A stretch of 64,000 nt of DNA from Prosopocoilus inquinatus (GCA_036172665.1 CM069872.1:48346101-48410100), one strand, 5' to 3'; numbered from the stretch's first letter, positions 1 to 11,790 are shown. Notes: a model not told the origin generated them from the letters alone. Translations and numbers: made by a program.

Positions 1-286
1 AAAATCATCTTATAAATTCCTATGCTGCGCAATTAAAACGCACAACCGGTATATAGGGATAAATTAAAAAAACAAAAATTATTTTTTAATTTTTATTATA
101 TAAAAATAAAGCAATGACAACCCTCAATCAAGTTAATTATAAAAAATATTGTTGATTTTAAATCTAATGCCCACACGTATGTATATAAAATAACACATAT
201 AAAAAAAATATAGGAGTACTTTTAAAACAAAGAATAATCCGTTCAAAATTTGAAAGGAATTTGCATCAACAGTCACTCAGCACCTT
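1..286. other. Aldh 3' UTR and AT-rich flank
   Basis: AT-rich sequence downstream of the Aldh stop codon. It contains a minus-strand AATAAA near 92-97 and no supportable gene. Confidence 0.5.
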
Positions 287-3200
287 TTATGAATTTTTCT
301 GTGGCACTGACATAATAATAGTTTTTACTTCAGAGTACTGATGCAGACCGTATTCTCCCATTTCTCGTCCAACACCAGAATCCTTGAATCCACCAAAAGG
401 CGACTGAGCACCGAACGCGTTGTAACAATTAACCCAAACTGTACCCGCTCGAATTCCCTGCGTTATATAGTTAATTTTGTCGATATCTTTGGAAAAAACA
501 GCAGCGGCAAGCCCGTAATTAGTATTGTTAGCGCGCTCGATAACTTCTTCGAGCGACTTGAATTTCAATAACTGTTGGACGGGTCCAAAAATCTTTAACA
601 GAACAGAGTTATAAATATTTAGGGCTAAAATAAGAGTGCGTTACAAAGTTACCTCTTCCCTAGCAATGGTATGGTGGTCTTCAACTTGTCCAAATACAGT
701 AGGCTGTACATAAAATCCCCTATCTCCGAACCTTCCCCCGCCGGTCAACAGTTTGGCACCTTCGTTCTTACCGCTCTCAATCAACTTGAGAATCTTGTCC
801 ATCTGAACTTTATCAATCTGAGGGCCTTGTTCTGTTTTCAGGTCGAAAGGATCACCAACAATCCTGTTCTTAGCTCGCACAACCGAACTATAAGTAATAC
901 ACCAACGTAACGCTTTGATTGAATAGGTACATTGTGATTTCGTTACCGCTCAACGAATTCGTCGTATATAGAAGCGTCTATGAAAGTCCTTGATCCAGCA
1001 CAGCATACCTGCCCTTGATTGAAGAACACCGCATTGTGGGCTTCTTCCACAGCGGTAGCGATGTCGACGTCAGCCAATATAATATTCGGGCTTTTGCCTC
1101 CAAGCTCCAAAGTGGTACGCTTCAAGTTGCCCACTCCTGCTGCCTGCTGAATTAATTTGCCCACTTCGGTTGAACCTGTAAAAGCTATCTTGTCCACCTA
1201 AAAAAATAAGTGTTTATTATCAGTGTGAGGAAGCTACAGCTGCTAGATCCGCCATTTGATGCGACGGGGCCACGGGAAGCCCCCGGTGAGTAGTATTTGT
1301 TGCACTTTGGGACATCCGATGTAAATTGCCTTATTTGTTGTATGTGTGCATGATTTTCATGATGCGCGACAAGTGAAGCGAAGTTGAAGGAGAGAGAGAG
1401 AGGACTAACCATCGAACGAATGCATATCAGAACAAGGTACGCCCTGTTTAGTGTTATTACTATTTTGACCCAAATGACACACAAAAAAAGACGCTCCAAC
1501 AGACAACAAATTTACCTTTTGCACATATAAAGCTCAGAAATACAGGGTGTTTGGAAATAGCTAGTACAAAAAAAAAAACTGTGGCATCTGGAAGTCCTAA
1601 GAAATCCAAGAAACCCTTATTTTTTATTTTTTTTGCATAAAATAACACCATGCCCATCAACTCATCGTTATTTGTGTAAGCCGCATTCATTTCTGTAATA
1701 ATAATGTATCGAGCTGTGACTGTTGTGACAGCTTGTTACCTTAACTCAGTGGCGCACCAACAATTTTGTCCAAATTATTAGTAATTTTTATCTTAAAAAC
1801 TCTTATTAGAATTTTTTGCCGATGACTTCAACTTACCATCACTAACTACTAATTTTTTTTGGTACTAGCAATTTCCAAACACCCTGTACAGATAACTGTG
1901 TTGTATCTCACGATGACGATCAGAGTTAACTGTTATTGTTTACAAAATACGCACATATTTTATACTTCAGATGTATTTACATGACATCGCGTCCAAGAGT
2001 TCGCAAATTTTAGTTGACCATGCAGTTTCTCGTTTGTCTTACATAATATTTCAGTTATTTTAAAATATTGTTTACGTTTATGCTGATTTTCCGTAATCGT
2101 AACAATATGATAGGGTTAAACACGACCAAATGAATTTTCTTCCCTCTAATAAGACATTTAAGTGATAAATTTGAAAAGTTGGGAGGTGGCGCCCGTTCCA
2201 ACTTAGGTATTCCGCTCTCCCCTAGTGTTATTACAAAATTCAAATTTCCCTTTCCATTTAAGGTTCTGCTTTTCCTTTATAGCGTTTTCTAATGGTTGCA
2301 CTGATGGTGCACACTCAATGTATGTCCATCTCTTATTATTATTTGAAGTTAAAATGAGATGAAAATACACTTGATATGCACTAGTACAGCCTGTATAGTT
2401 CTGCTTTTCCTTTACAGCGTTTTCTAATGGTTGCACTCATGGTGCACACTCAGTGTACATCCATCTCTTATTATTACATGAAGCTAAAATGAGATGGAAA
2501 TACACTTGGTATGCACTACTACAGCCTGTATAATTCTGCTTTTCCTTTATACCGTTTTCTAATGGTGTACTGATGGTGCACACTCAGTGTATATCCATCT
2601 CTTATTATTATATGAACTTAAAATGAGATGAAAATACACTTGATATGCACTAGTACAGCCTATATAGTTCTGCTTTTCCTTTACAGCGTTTTCTAATGGT
2701 TGCACTGTGTGCACTCAGTGTTCATCCATCTCTTATTAGTACATGAACTTAAAATGAGATGAAAATACACTTGATATGCACTGGTATACCCATTGAAAAC
2801 AGCTATTACCTAAACAGTTACTTGCCTTAGTATTTGCACATAAGGCTTGACCAGCATCTCCAAATCCGGGCACCACGTTCAGCACACCAGGAGGTATTCC
2901 AGCTTCTTTAGCCAGTTCGGCCATGTACAGTGCAGATAAAGGAGTTTGTTCGGCTGGTTTTAGAACGACGGTGTTTCCCAAAGCCAGGGCTGGAGCTATT
3001 TTCCATATGAACATGATTAAAGGGCCATTCCAAGGTATAATTTGACCACAAACACCGACGGGCTCGTGCCTCGTGTAGCAAAAGTAATTGCCGTCAATCG
3101 GTATAGTTTTTCCGTGGGTTTTATCCGCCCAGCCGGCTACGTAACGCAAACATCCAATGCTCATGGAAACATCACCTAAGTAGGCGATGTGATATGGTTT

Positions 3201-6200
3201 TCCTCCATCCACAGCTTCTAAACTCTAAATATAGGAAAGAAAATGCAAAAACAAAATCAACATACAGATTATTACCACGTAACCAAATGTTATTACAGGC
3301 AAGTATTAAGTTGTTGCACGTAATAATATTTGGTTACGTGGTAATCATCTGTTTTTAGAGTGTAGGTACATCATTTAATGTAATAAAGGAATGTTTTATT
3401 ACTATAGGACGTAATTCGGTTTGTTGCGAACGAAACGGCAACAAACTGCCGCAGCGTTAAACGTTTGCCGCCTCGTTTGTATTAAATCGAACAAAATATA
3501 CAATTCCGTTCCCTGTTTATTACTTACTGCTAGATGCGCTGCGTCTCTTTCCATAAGATCCGCGAGTTTGTATAACAATCTTCCACGCTGAGAAGCATCC
3601 AGTTGTCTCCAAGGGGAACCGAATTTGAATGCCTTAGAAGCTGCATCGACTGCCTCATCGACGTCGGCCTTCGCCCCTTTTTGGATGTCGGCGATTTTTT
3701 CCCCTGTGGCGGGATTGATTGTTTCAAAAGTCTGCCCCGATTTAGATTTCTGCCATTCGTTATTTACAAAAATCTGCAAGTTCCAAGGAAATATTATATT
3801 TCGTTAATTTTTTATACAGGGTTATTTAGTAACTCATCGCCGAGCTTTGCCATGTGAAACCTCATGTAATTTTAAGGAAAAAGAAAATCATTTGGATATA
3901 CAGGATGTTCACGGGAAACCGCTACCATGTGACTTAACTTATTTATTTTCTTTTTTGCGAAGTAACTTAAATTAGGAAAGTTTCAAGATCGCACCTGCTC
4001 GATTTTATGGTACAATCGGAAAAACAAATGATTTTTCGATTTTTTCAATTGTTTTCAACTTTTTTTAAGTGAACCTTGTTTTTTTATCAACGCATCGTAT
4101 TTAGGATATCAAATAAATCTTTATTGGACAAATTGAAAGAAGTCTTCAAAGTCGTATTAACCAACATTTGTGTTAGTGACCAATTACTAAACCGGTCTAG
4201 GAAAAAATAAATAAGTATTAAGTGCAGAAGATGATTTTTCTTTATAATGATGAACGTGCTTTAATAATTTTTTTTTTAATAATTCCCTGTTAAATCGTTT
4301 CAGTTCGAGTGAGAAGCTTGTCTAATCGTAATTAACGATTTAACACACAGTAACGTGTATTCTGTAACTTTTTAACGGTCTGTTAAAATTTAGAGGCCCT
4401 TTAAAATTTAAAATGCAGTTCCATGATTGGTTGTTACCGTAGCAACAAAATTTAACACCCCTTTAAATTTAACGGCTTTGATACAGAATACACTCCAATC
4501 ACACTTAAAACAAAACAGGAAACGGCCAATATTTTTTGTTTGCATGACGGTTTAGATTAGAAATTATAAATGTACGGAAATTGGTAATTTATTTATTTTT
4601 TTATTATTATTATTATCACGTTTATTGGGAGAAAATTATTGAGCTGCCTTTAAAAGTCGGCAATTAGTTTCTTGTAATAACTGCTCTCTTATCGTTTAAA
4701 AAATTATTTGAATTTTTCAGAAAAGAAGTCTTAGTATAGGCAACCTACGCAACAAAGTCGTTTGCACGGTTGCCTACATTGAAGGTCCCAACAATTTTTT
4801 TTTTTGTGTTAAATCGCCATAAACTTTTTCACAATTCACGTGGATCGAGCTTCTTTTTTTAATAATTAAAACCACTTTCCAGTCCTTCAATCAATCAATC
4901 ATCTGATAGCGGAAAAATTACAGAGGAAAATACAAAAAAGTTAAATAAAATGATTATTTCCTCTGCGGAAAACTGGAAAACTACAAATTCACCTACAGTA
5001 ATATTAATGATTTTTTTCATAAACAAGCAAGTATATTTTCCATTAACTGTATGAACGTGCTTTAATAAATTTTTTGACAGATTTGCAGCTAATACTACGA
5101 GTCGAGAAGGAAATTTGTTAAACAAAGTTCGTATAAACATGCAAATCTCAATGGTTTAGGGATATGTAACTGTTTGAAGTTGGCATGTAAATATCTGACG
5201 TATGCTTACCCTTACATCTAAAACAATTGACAAGCATTATTGATTATATCTAAAATACGGCAAGCATTATTGATTACATCTAAAATATGGCAAGCATTAT
5301 TGATTATATCTAAAATGTGGTAAGCCTTATTGATTATATTTAAAATACGGCAAGCATTATATTTACAGGACGGAATTATATATTTTGTTCGGTTAATTGC
5401 GAACGAGACGGCAGCGAACGCGTGTGCATTCACACGTCATTGCAACGTTAAACGTTTGCCGCCTCGTTTGTATTAAATCGAACAAAATATATAATTCCAT
5501 TTCCTGGTTATATTGAATATATCTGAATGTCTAAATGTAGCTTGTAATGTAACAAGACACTGTTCAGTGCTTAGAACTGTTTCTGATAAGATATTTTTAA
5601 TAATTATGTCACTGATACTTGTTTACAAGTTTTGTAATGGAAATGCTCTTACTGCTTGTTGAAAATTATAAAATAACATAAATGACCGCACAAGATCACT
5701 TCTGGAGTATTCATATGTTCATAACTAGGCTTAGGATAATTTTGCATTTGCATATTTGCAAATGCAAATGCATATTTTGAACATTTTTATAAATAAATGC
5801 ATATTTTAATTATTTATGACACTAATGCATAATTTGCTGATTTTTTTGTTTTAATTGCAAATTGGCCATTATTTCTTGTTGCCAGGTGCAAACCAACACT
5901 TTACAGCAGACAACCTGGACAATCAGTGTTCTAAAATCAGAATACTTGTATATAATAAGAGGATTACCAAGGTACGGGCACAGTCTGCACAGTCTTTACA
6001 CTAGGTGTCGGCATCTTTGATGTTTGTGCCTTCATCTAACCACTGCGCATTCCTCCACGAGTCGATTATTAAACGGCGCGAACAATTTAAATTTAATTTT
6101 TTACAGCAGAGCGCCTGAAATTTTTTAAAGATAAAAAAATGTGTGTTTAAGACTAGGTTACTTCTTCACCCCGCCGGTTAATCACGAATCCGACGTCGCC

Positions 6201-9200
6201 GTCGGCTTCCCGGTCTTTTCGACCCTACCTTGGCGAAAGCCAAACTTCGATCCGGCCGGTATTTATTCTATAAAAGTTAATTTTTAGTGCACATTTCGAA
6301 GATTTTTAATGCATGATCATCCTAAGCTTACTCATAATCATAGAAAAATTGACATTTTTAAATGAACTTCTATACTTTTTCTTTTTTTATCTGTGGTGTT
6401 TGTCCAACGGAGTCCTAAGTCATAGACTTGGCAGGACCTTAGGAGCGGGAGTATACTTTTGTGTGTGAAAAGTGTTCCATGGCTTTGTTACTTCCAAACC
6501 TCCTCGCCCTTGAAGGGGAAGCAATGTTAAATTGTATCCCCAACACTGAAGGGTATTTGAAGTGAGTAACGACCGTCCCGAGAAATATCTCAAGCGGGGT
6601 GCGAACCCTCGACTTTACGATTGCAAGACCGGACCCTTACTGCCTGGACCGGTTCAGTGGACCGTTCAGGCGTCTACGTTGCCTAATACTGTCATTTCCT
6701 GAAATGAAACCTGAAACCTGAAACTTTTTCTTGAACACCCTGCATAATATGATTAATATATAGAATGTAAATTCAGTTGTACACAATGTAATGTAAACTA
6801 AAAAAAGTAAGCTTAAATTTAAAGAAAAATTAACATTGTCACTCCTGTACGTGGAAATCGGAGCATTTTATGGTTACAGGAACTTTTTTGCTTAAAATAT
6901 GTCCAGGTATCATATTTTCAAATTTCTTACAATTATTAAGTCACTCCCTGAGTAATAATAATAATAATAATAATAATAAAAGGCGTTAGTAAGTTTTGCA
7001 ATCCAGCGACTTGACTTCTAGCTACGCCATTGAATTTTTAAGAGACACAATTAATTTGACAACTTGAAAGCGATGCGAAAAACTTGGAAAAAAAAACTTT
7101 TCTAATTTGAATTACGTCGTAAAAATTCAAAAAAAAAAGGGAAGTATTGTAGGACAGCCTTTCCCAAACTGTGTGGCGCGCCCCCTTGAGGATGGCGCCT
7201 AAGTCTTCAAAAAGGGGCACAGCAGAATAAATATAAAAAAAAATTGAACGCAAATTGCAACTAATTTTTTACAAGTAATTGTTATGCACCCCTTCCCACC
7301 CCCTTTAACTTCCTTATGTTTTACTTTAGAAAGAAGTCTTTATTATAAAACTTACATAGACTAATTCAAAGTTTTTGCTGATATTTACCGAAAAACAAAT
7401 GAACATATAACTGAGATCTAAACTGAAATTTTAATTTTTTAATCGGAAAACTTGGTAGTTTTTTTAATTATTTGGTATCTGAAATAATAATCGCCTTTCT
7501 TTTTCTTAAACAAATTTTATCTTTTAAAACTTTGTTTAATTAAAACGTAACATTGTGTCTAAGAGACGATTATTCATATTCTATAGCACGGGTATATCGA
7601 CCCTTTGGAGGTCCATGAAGACTTGAAAGGGGTAGATGAACCTTTATTAAGGGTTCGTTAGGGATCTTTAAGGGTGTTGGAGTTGTTAAGTCTTGTGTAA
7701 GGAAGGTCTTGTTGAATAGTTTATAAAAAAAGTAAAAAAATTACATTTGATATTAAAAGAATTTGAATTGGCTCGTGTAAAGGAGAAAAAAAAGACGTTC
7801 GATTGATTATCAAAATCAAAACACTCCTAAAATACGAATAAAATCGAATGAAATAAGAACAAAAGACAATCGTCAAACAAGACAGGACGAAAATAAAAAT
7901 TGTGTGAAACTCACTAACTCAAATTGGTATAAACTGACTTTCAACGGAATCAAAAATTCAATTCAATTTAATAATTAAAAAATAAAATAAATTATAAAAT
8001 AATCTTAAATCGTGTAAAAAAAGAAACAAAAGACGTTCCATTGATAATTAAAAAAATCAAGTCATATCAAATAAAATCAAACCGAAAAGAAAACAAGCAA
8101 CAAGATGATTAGTTGTTAATTTAAAAGTAAAAAACAAAACGAATGAAATCGATTAAAAGAAAAAAACAAATGTCCATCAATTGATTATATTCAAAGTTAA
8201 ATAAAATAGAGTCAAATGAGGATTGTATAAAAATAAGGGGCGATGATAAAGTTAGGATCAAAATAAAAATTATATAAAACTAGCAATAAGTCAAATTGAT
8301 TTAAAGATTGACAAATTTTGTCATGATCCAAAGAATAATCTGTAAATTTTAACAAAACTGGGCGACCGGTGAATAATTTAAAAACAAAATAAAGTCAAAT
8401 CAAATAAAGGAGAAAATAAAATGGCAATCAATCGACCTGGATTAATGTGTAAAATAAATTCACACTCAATAAATGAAAATCAAAACAAATCAGGGAACAA
8501 TAATGATAAATAGTAGTTAAAAAAATAAAAACAAAACGAATAAAATATATTAAAAGAAAGGGAAAAGGGGGCCTGAATCATAGCACAGCTCAAAAGGGGG
8601 TCGCGAAACCTAAAAGTTTGGGAAACGCTGTTGTAGGAGCTTCCGGTGTGAACACCTGTATGTACTTTCATAATTAAAAGTAAAAGTAATGTGTCCCCAG
8701 TAAAACTTTAAGTACCTAGGGATCCAAGAAGTAAACAAACATGACGTGTTGATTTTATTTAAATATTTTTATTTGTACCTGCTTGTTCATATGCTTGCCT
8801 GTCTACTTATTATACCTAGTGATCAAAAGGAATTAGACCGCAATTTAAAACCAGGCTTCATTTTCCAGTTAATTAAATTTACATTAAAAAAAAACAGTAT
8901 CTCTAAGTTCTTCAAAATTATCTCAAAATGATTCAGGATATTTAAGAGGATAAACAATTACTTTCAATTTTGTCAATTTAAATTTGCCAAGTTGTTTTCT
9001 TTTTTATAAGAAACAATAGCTCGGACACAAAAATTATGTGTTGACTATCTACATACGTATTGATTGCAAATTCTCATACCTTATCACCCCATAAAGATAC
9101 ATGTGCCCTTGAGTAGGAGCTCTTATATTTATGTGTCGGTATATTCATATGACATGTATTCATTTGTTTGAACGAAAATAAAATTCTTACCCCGGTGTAC

Positions 9201-9295
9201 AGGATTTTTGGATTGGAATCCCCTGCTGGCAAAGCTTGCGTGGAAAATTTGCATCTCTGCAATTTAGAAATACCGGCACGCACGCTGCGAAGCAT
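287..9295 (-). CDS. Aldh: Mitochondrial aldehyde dehydrogenase (ALDH2-type), complete, 6 coding exons
   Basis: NAD-dependent oxidation of aldehydes (acetaldehyde and similar) to acids in the mitochondrial matrix. Exons on the minus strand: 9295-9191, 3773-3528, 3224-2826, 1197-947, 887-653, 592-287. Together they encode 513 aa, close to the roughly 517 aa usual for ALDH2. Exon 1 encodes only 35 aa starting [19 protein letters not shown], an Arg/Lys/Ser-rich amphipathic mitochondrial presequence, and joins in phase 0 to [13 protein letters not shown]. Catalytic landmarks: PWNGPL with the oxyanion Asn (about residue 183; most relatives have PWNFPL), FTGSTEVG, general base Glu in LELGGKSPN (281), nucleophile Cys in QGQVCCAGS (315), and C-terminus VPQKNS. 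The intron after exon 3 has a GC donor (AAG|GCAAGT). Introns 1-3 carry several foldback repeats. A poly(A) signal (AATAAA on minus) lies near 92-97. The family assignment is firm; the exon 1 start is inferred from splice phase and targeting-peptide character. Confidence 0.95.
1543..1886. mobile_element. Tc1/mariner-like MITE (TA target duplication)
   Basis: Terminal inverted repeats start CAGGGTGTTTGGAAAT on the left and are mirrored at the right end (ATTTCCAAACACCCTG), each flanked by TA. The 344 bp interior has no transposase. It sits in the Aldh intron between exons 3 and 4. The superfamily is inferred from the TA duplication and the ends. Isolated ends resembling CACCCTGTA recur through the window (for example near 9848, 16083, 40770, 53155, 57725). 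Confidence 0.7.
2264..2795. repeat. Tandem array of about four 135-bp units
   Basis: Units begin TTCTGCTTTTCCTTTA at about 2264, 2399, 2534 and 2668, a period of 134-135 bp, with a few percent divergence. Each unit contains the inverted motif CCATCTC...GAGATGG. The unit core resembles the single-copy foldback elements at 40091-40200 and 51893-52013, so the array probably arose by amplification of one. It lies in the Aldh intron and stops about 30 bp from the GC donor of exon 3. Confidence 0.8.
3406..3514. mobile_element. Foldback MITE, family A, copy 1
   Basis: Inverted repeat with consensus end AGGACGGAATTATATATTTTG and inner GC-rich CGAACGAGGCGGC / GCCGCCTCGTTTG. It sits in the Aldh intron between exons 2 and 3, only about 12 bp from the exon 2 splice donor. 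Other copies are at 5367-5505 and 17704-17825. Confidence 0.75.
4355..4493. mobile_element. Foldback MITE with GTGTATTCTGTA ends
   Basis: GTGTATTCTGTA at 4355 is mirrored by TACAGAATACAC at 4482. The interior carries the motif GATTGGTTGTTACC, shared with the hairpin at 38547-38640. It lies in the Aldh first intron. Confidence 0.65.
5231..5360. repeat. 30-bp tandem repeat, about 4.3 copies
   Basis: Unit CAAGCATTATTGATTATATC plus TAAAATACGG starts at 5231, 5261, 5291, 5321 and 5351, immediately beside foldback copy 5367-5505. The 30-bp period keeps a frame open, which produces a spurious decapeptide-repeat ORF. Confidence 0.85.
5367..5505. mobile_element. Foldback MITE, family A, copy 2
   Basis: AGGACGGAATTATATATTTTG at the left end is mirrored at the right. 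The inner arms are GAACGAGACGGC and GCCGCCTCGTTTG. Lies in Aldh intron 1. Confidence 0.75.
6400..6690 (-). mobile_element. Candidate tRNA-derived SINE fragment
   Basis: On the minus strand a B-box-like GGTTCGCACC (about 6599-6608) lies about 34 nt downstream of an A-box-like GGCAGTAAGGG (about 6634-6644), the spacing of an RNA polymerase III promoter in a tRNA head. The region is more GC-rich than its surroundings and does not fold as an intact tRNA. The boundaries are approximate and the family is not recognised. Confidence 0.4.
6953..6980. repeat. AAT microsatellite
   Basis: A run of about nine consecutive AAT/TAA units in Aldh intron 1. Confidence 0.9.
7155..8630. mobile_element. Non-autonomous hAT element with 8-bp target duplication
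   Basis: The left end CAGCCTTTCCCAAACT is the inverted counterpart of the right end AGTTTGGGAAACGCTG. Both are flanked by the same 8-bp direct repeat TTGTAGGA (7147-7154 and 8631-8638), the hallmark of hAT insertions. The 1476 bp interior is very A-rich with no transposase ORF. It lies inside Aldh intron 1. Confidence 0.85.
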
Positions 9296-10741
9296 TTTTG
9301 TATGTACGATCCTACCTCTACAAAGCTCAAAACGCAACTGAAAATTGAGAATATCAACGATGATAAGCTGTGTTTATGCTGTATCAAAATCATTTTAAAG
9401 TTGCCGTATCATCATACCGTGGGAAATCTAAAAATATAAGCTTGTTTTTATTACGCATTCGAAATTCGAGGAGTCTACCCATCCAATATACTGATTTCGG
9501 GACAAGGTCAATACAATTTAGGTGTGGCCCTCTTATTTTAAGGTCATGAACGCGCGCGTTATAAACGCACGTTAAGATACCTTTACCTCTTCCTAAATCG
9601 ATAATAAAACGAAACGTGAGCTAATTTCTTTAAATCCTCTTTACTTGACGTGGTTGAGATGAGGAAAATTCAGTATGGAATCCGAAAATGTAAAAATATA
9701 TGAAGTCCCGTTTTAAAATAACGAAGTAACATAACGCCTACATCAAACGCAACACACTATACACGCCAAACTAATTTTAAAATGTGCTCCACATGAAACG
9801 AAGTAACTTTTTAGAATTAGAAAGTTATGAAGAAAGCTGCCTTAAATTGAACACCCTGTATACCGAATTTTCTCTGAAATCTGACGCGTAATTTGTGGCG
9901 CATAGATTTTAGACATCCTGTAGCTAGTAATGAAATTGTTAAGAACATTAAAAGCTACAAGCTTCTTGAAAACTAGTTTTCAGAACTCAGATTTTGTAGA
10001 AAACTCGAAATACATCAAAAACTCTGCACTTTAGAAGTCGGGAAATGTATGTTGCTTTGATTATTTTTACATTGTATTGTTACTGTGGTTATTTTTGCGC
10101 GTAGAATACAAAAACCGCAACGAAATTTGCAACATTCCATTTACAATAAGCGACTCTCAAAGTTAATTTTATTTTGTCTTTTCGAAGTGTCCCTACCTTG
10201 TCAATTTCCAGCTTCTAACTAAATTGTTTCCCTGGACACTTTTAATGATTGGTTTTGCTACTTACCCGTGTAGAAACAAGATTCGTGCTGAGGAAACGCA
10301 CAACACAGCCAGCAACTTCAATCGTGACGGGTGTGGGCGTTAATTAACGCTAGCGCCACCTAGTCTTAACCCGAGACGAGGAGAGGATCAAAGAAAAAAG
10401 AAATGACTCAACTTATGCAACAATAATTTAATGTCGTCAACAGGTAAGACAATCGCCAAGGTGTTGCGGGTTTAACGCCACCAAGCCAACTTTAAAATAA
10501 TCTAAATTTAACCATTGGCTGATCCGTCATCAGTTTCACAAGTAACCAAATCATGTTTCCAAAAATCATTGGCGTGAAGCGCGCAAAGCAACGTTAAATA
10601 CGGACTATTTGGCGCGAAGCGCGCAAAACAACATTAAAAACGCCTACAGTAAAATTCGGCACAGGGCCGTAGCACAATCAATCTAAACAAACCTGATAAC
10701 TCTTCCTCGTAAATTGTTTCTGTAATCTCCCATGTGGGCGT

Positions 10742-11181
10742 ATGATGACGTCGACACCAGAGCAACAGCAATCACATTGCAGAATGAAAAACCATTGTTA
10801 TTCTAAGGTAAGTCATATATGTCCAGCTAAAAGTAGCTCGTCACCGAAACAGAAATCAAAAACAAAACTGGTAGTCAAAATTAAAAAGTTTGTAGCCAAA
10901 CCAAAAAGCTTGTTAAGAAAGTTAAGTTCGTCAATAGTAATGTGAACGGAAAAAGAGTCACCTACCTGTCCAGAATGCTACGGACGAAGCATCGCGAAGC
11001 TGCCACAACTCCGAAGAGTTCCTTCCAGCGCCTAATTATAACCGACGAAAAGTCGTATCGCGAGGAACCTTCCTTCACGAAGATCTTTAACAGCAACCCA
11101 AAATGTGGACCATCACAACCAACGCCCACTTCATACAGGCCTGATTCATTAGGTGGGAGAATACCCCGACTTCAAAACTGA
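10742..11181 (+). pseudogene. Doubtful small basic ORF, apparently frameshifted
   Basis: An ORF from ATG 10742 runs to a stop at 10945 (67 codons, rich in Lys and Ser). A second open frame in the next phase overlaps from 10885 and continues to 11181, and the Lys-rich character carries across the switch (for example TKKLVKKVKFVNS). Joined, it would encode roughly 140 aa of basic protein. The last third overlaps a dispersed repeat also present at 27226-27357. I do not recognise a family. It could be a relic of a gene or transposon, a sequence error, or chance. Confidence 0.25.
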
Positions 11182-11250
11182 TTCATTTGAAATGCGGTCC
11201 AGCACAGAAATTCACCATTTTAAGTTACCTTTCCATCCTTATTAGTAAGC
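11117..11250. repeat. Dispersed repeat, copy 1 (pair with 27226-27357)
   Basis: AACCAACGCCCACTTCATAC and the following 120 bp or so are repeated with a few mismatches at 27226-27357. The family is not recognised. Confidence 0.75.
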
Positions 11251-11380
11251 GGGGCGCATAGATTTTCACGAGTCAACAGCGAAACGTTTGGTTTGTGTCG
11301 CAGTCCTCGGAAATTAAATAATACACCTAGGTCTGATATTCCTACGCGATGACACAAGTCTGTTATTGAACAGTGCCTCC

Positions 11381-11790
11381 CAAATGATCGAAAAGAAGGG
11401 TTTGCACGACTCAAAACCATCGTGACATCAGCAGGGACCAACTGGTACCAATCTGACGTAAGGAAACTACAATAGCGTCAAAACTTAAGGGTGAGACTGT
11501 CCGTCGAAATCTTAGCTCGTTAAAACCTGTAGTTCAAATAAACCAATTCGATAAAAAACAGACGACGACGGAAATTGCATAACTTTCCAACGGCGTGAAA
11601 TAATAATTTTGGACGGTTTTCACGAAACAGATGAAATGCGCTTGCACTCGTTTATAATAATACAGCAAGAATTTTGCACCATTTTGTGGCCGGAGTATTT
11701 TAAAACGACTCACAATATTTTGATGACAGGAACCCGGCGTTGCTCCGTGTCCTATTAATTTTTGAATCAGCCTGTATTTGCCTGCATGCA
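11381..11790. repeat. Dispersed repeat family B, copy 1
   Basis: Shares AAACCATCGTGACAT, AAACAGACG(A/G)CGACGGAAAT and CATTTTGTGGCCGGAGTATT with 15482-15862, and its second half with 12079-12252. Probably an old transposon; no coding capacity seen. Confidence 0.7.

Noticed and set aside
2790..2826. GT donors near 2801 and 2820 as the true end of Aldh exon 3
   Set aside because: Both leave the wrong phase for exon 4, whereas the GC donor gives perfect phase and the expected protein.
5231..5360. Regularly spaced direct repeats resembling a CRISPR array
   Set aside because: Units are head-to-tail with no spacers, in a eukaryotic intron.
5218..5433. Minus-strand 71-codon frame with decapeptide repeats
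   Set aside because: It is produced by the 30-bp tandem repeat and a foldback MITE; the period is a multiple of three, so the frame stays open by chance.
6590..6650. Intact tRNA gene
   Set aside because: B-box is present but the acceptor and anticodon stems do not pair; better read as a tRNA-derived repeat.
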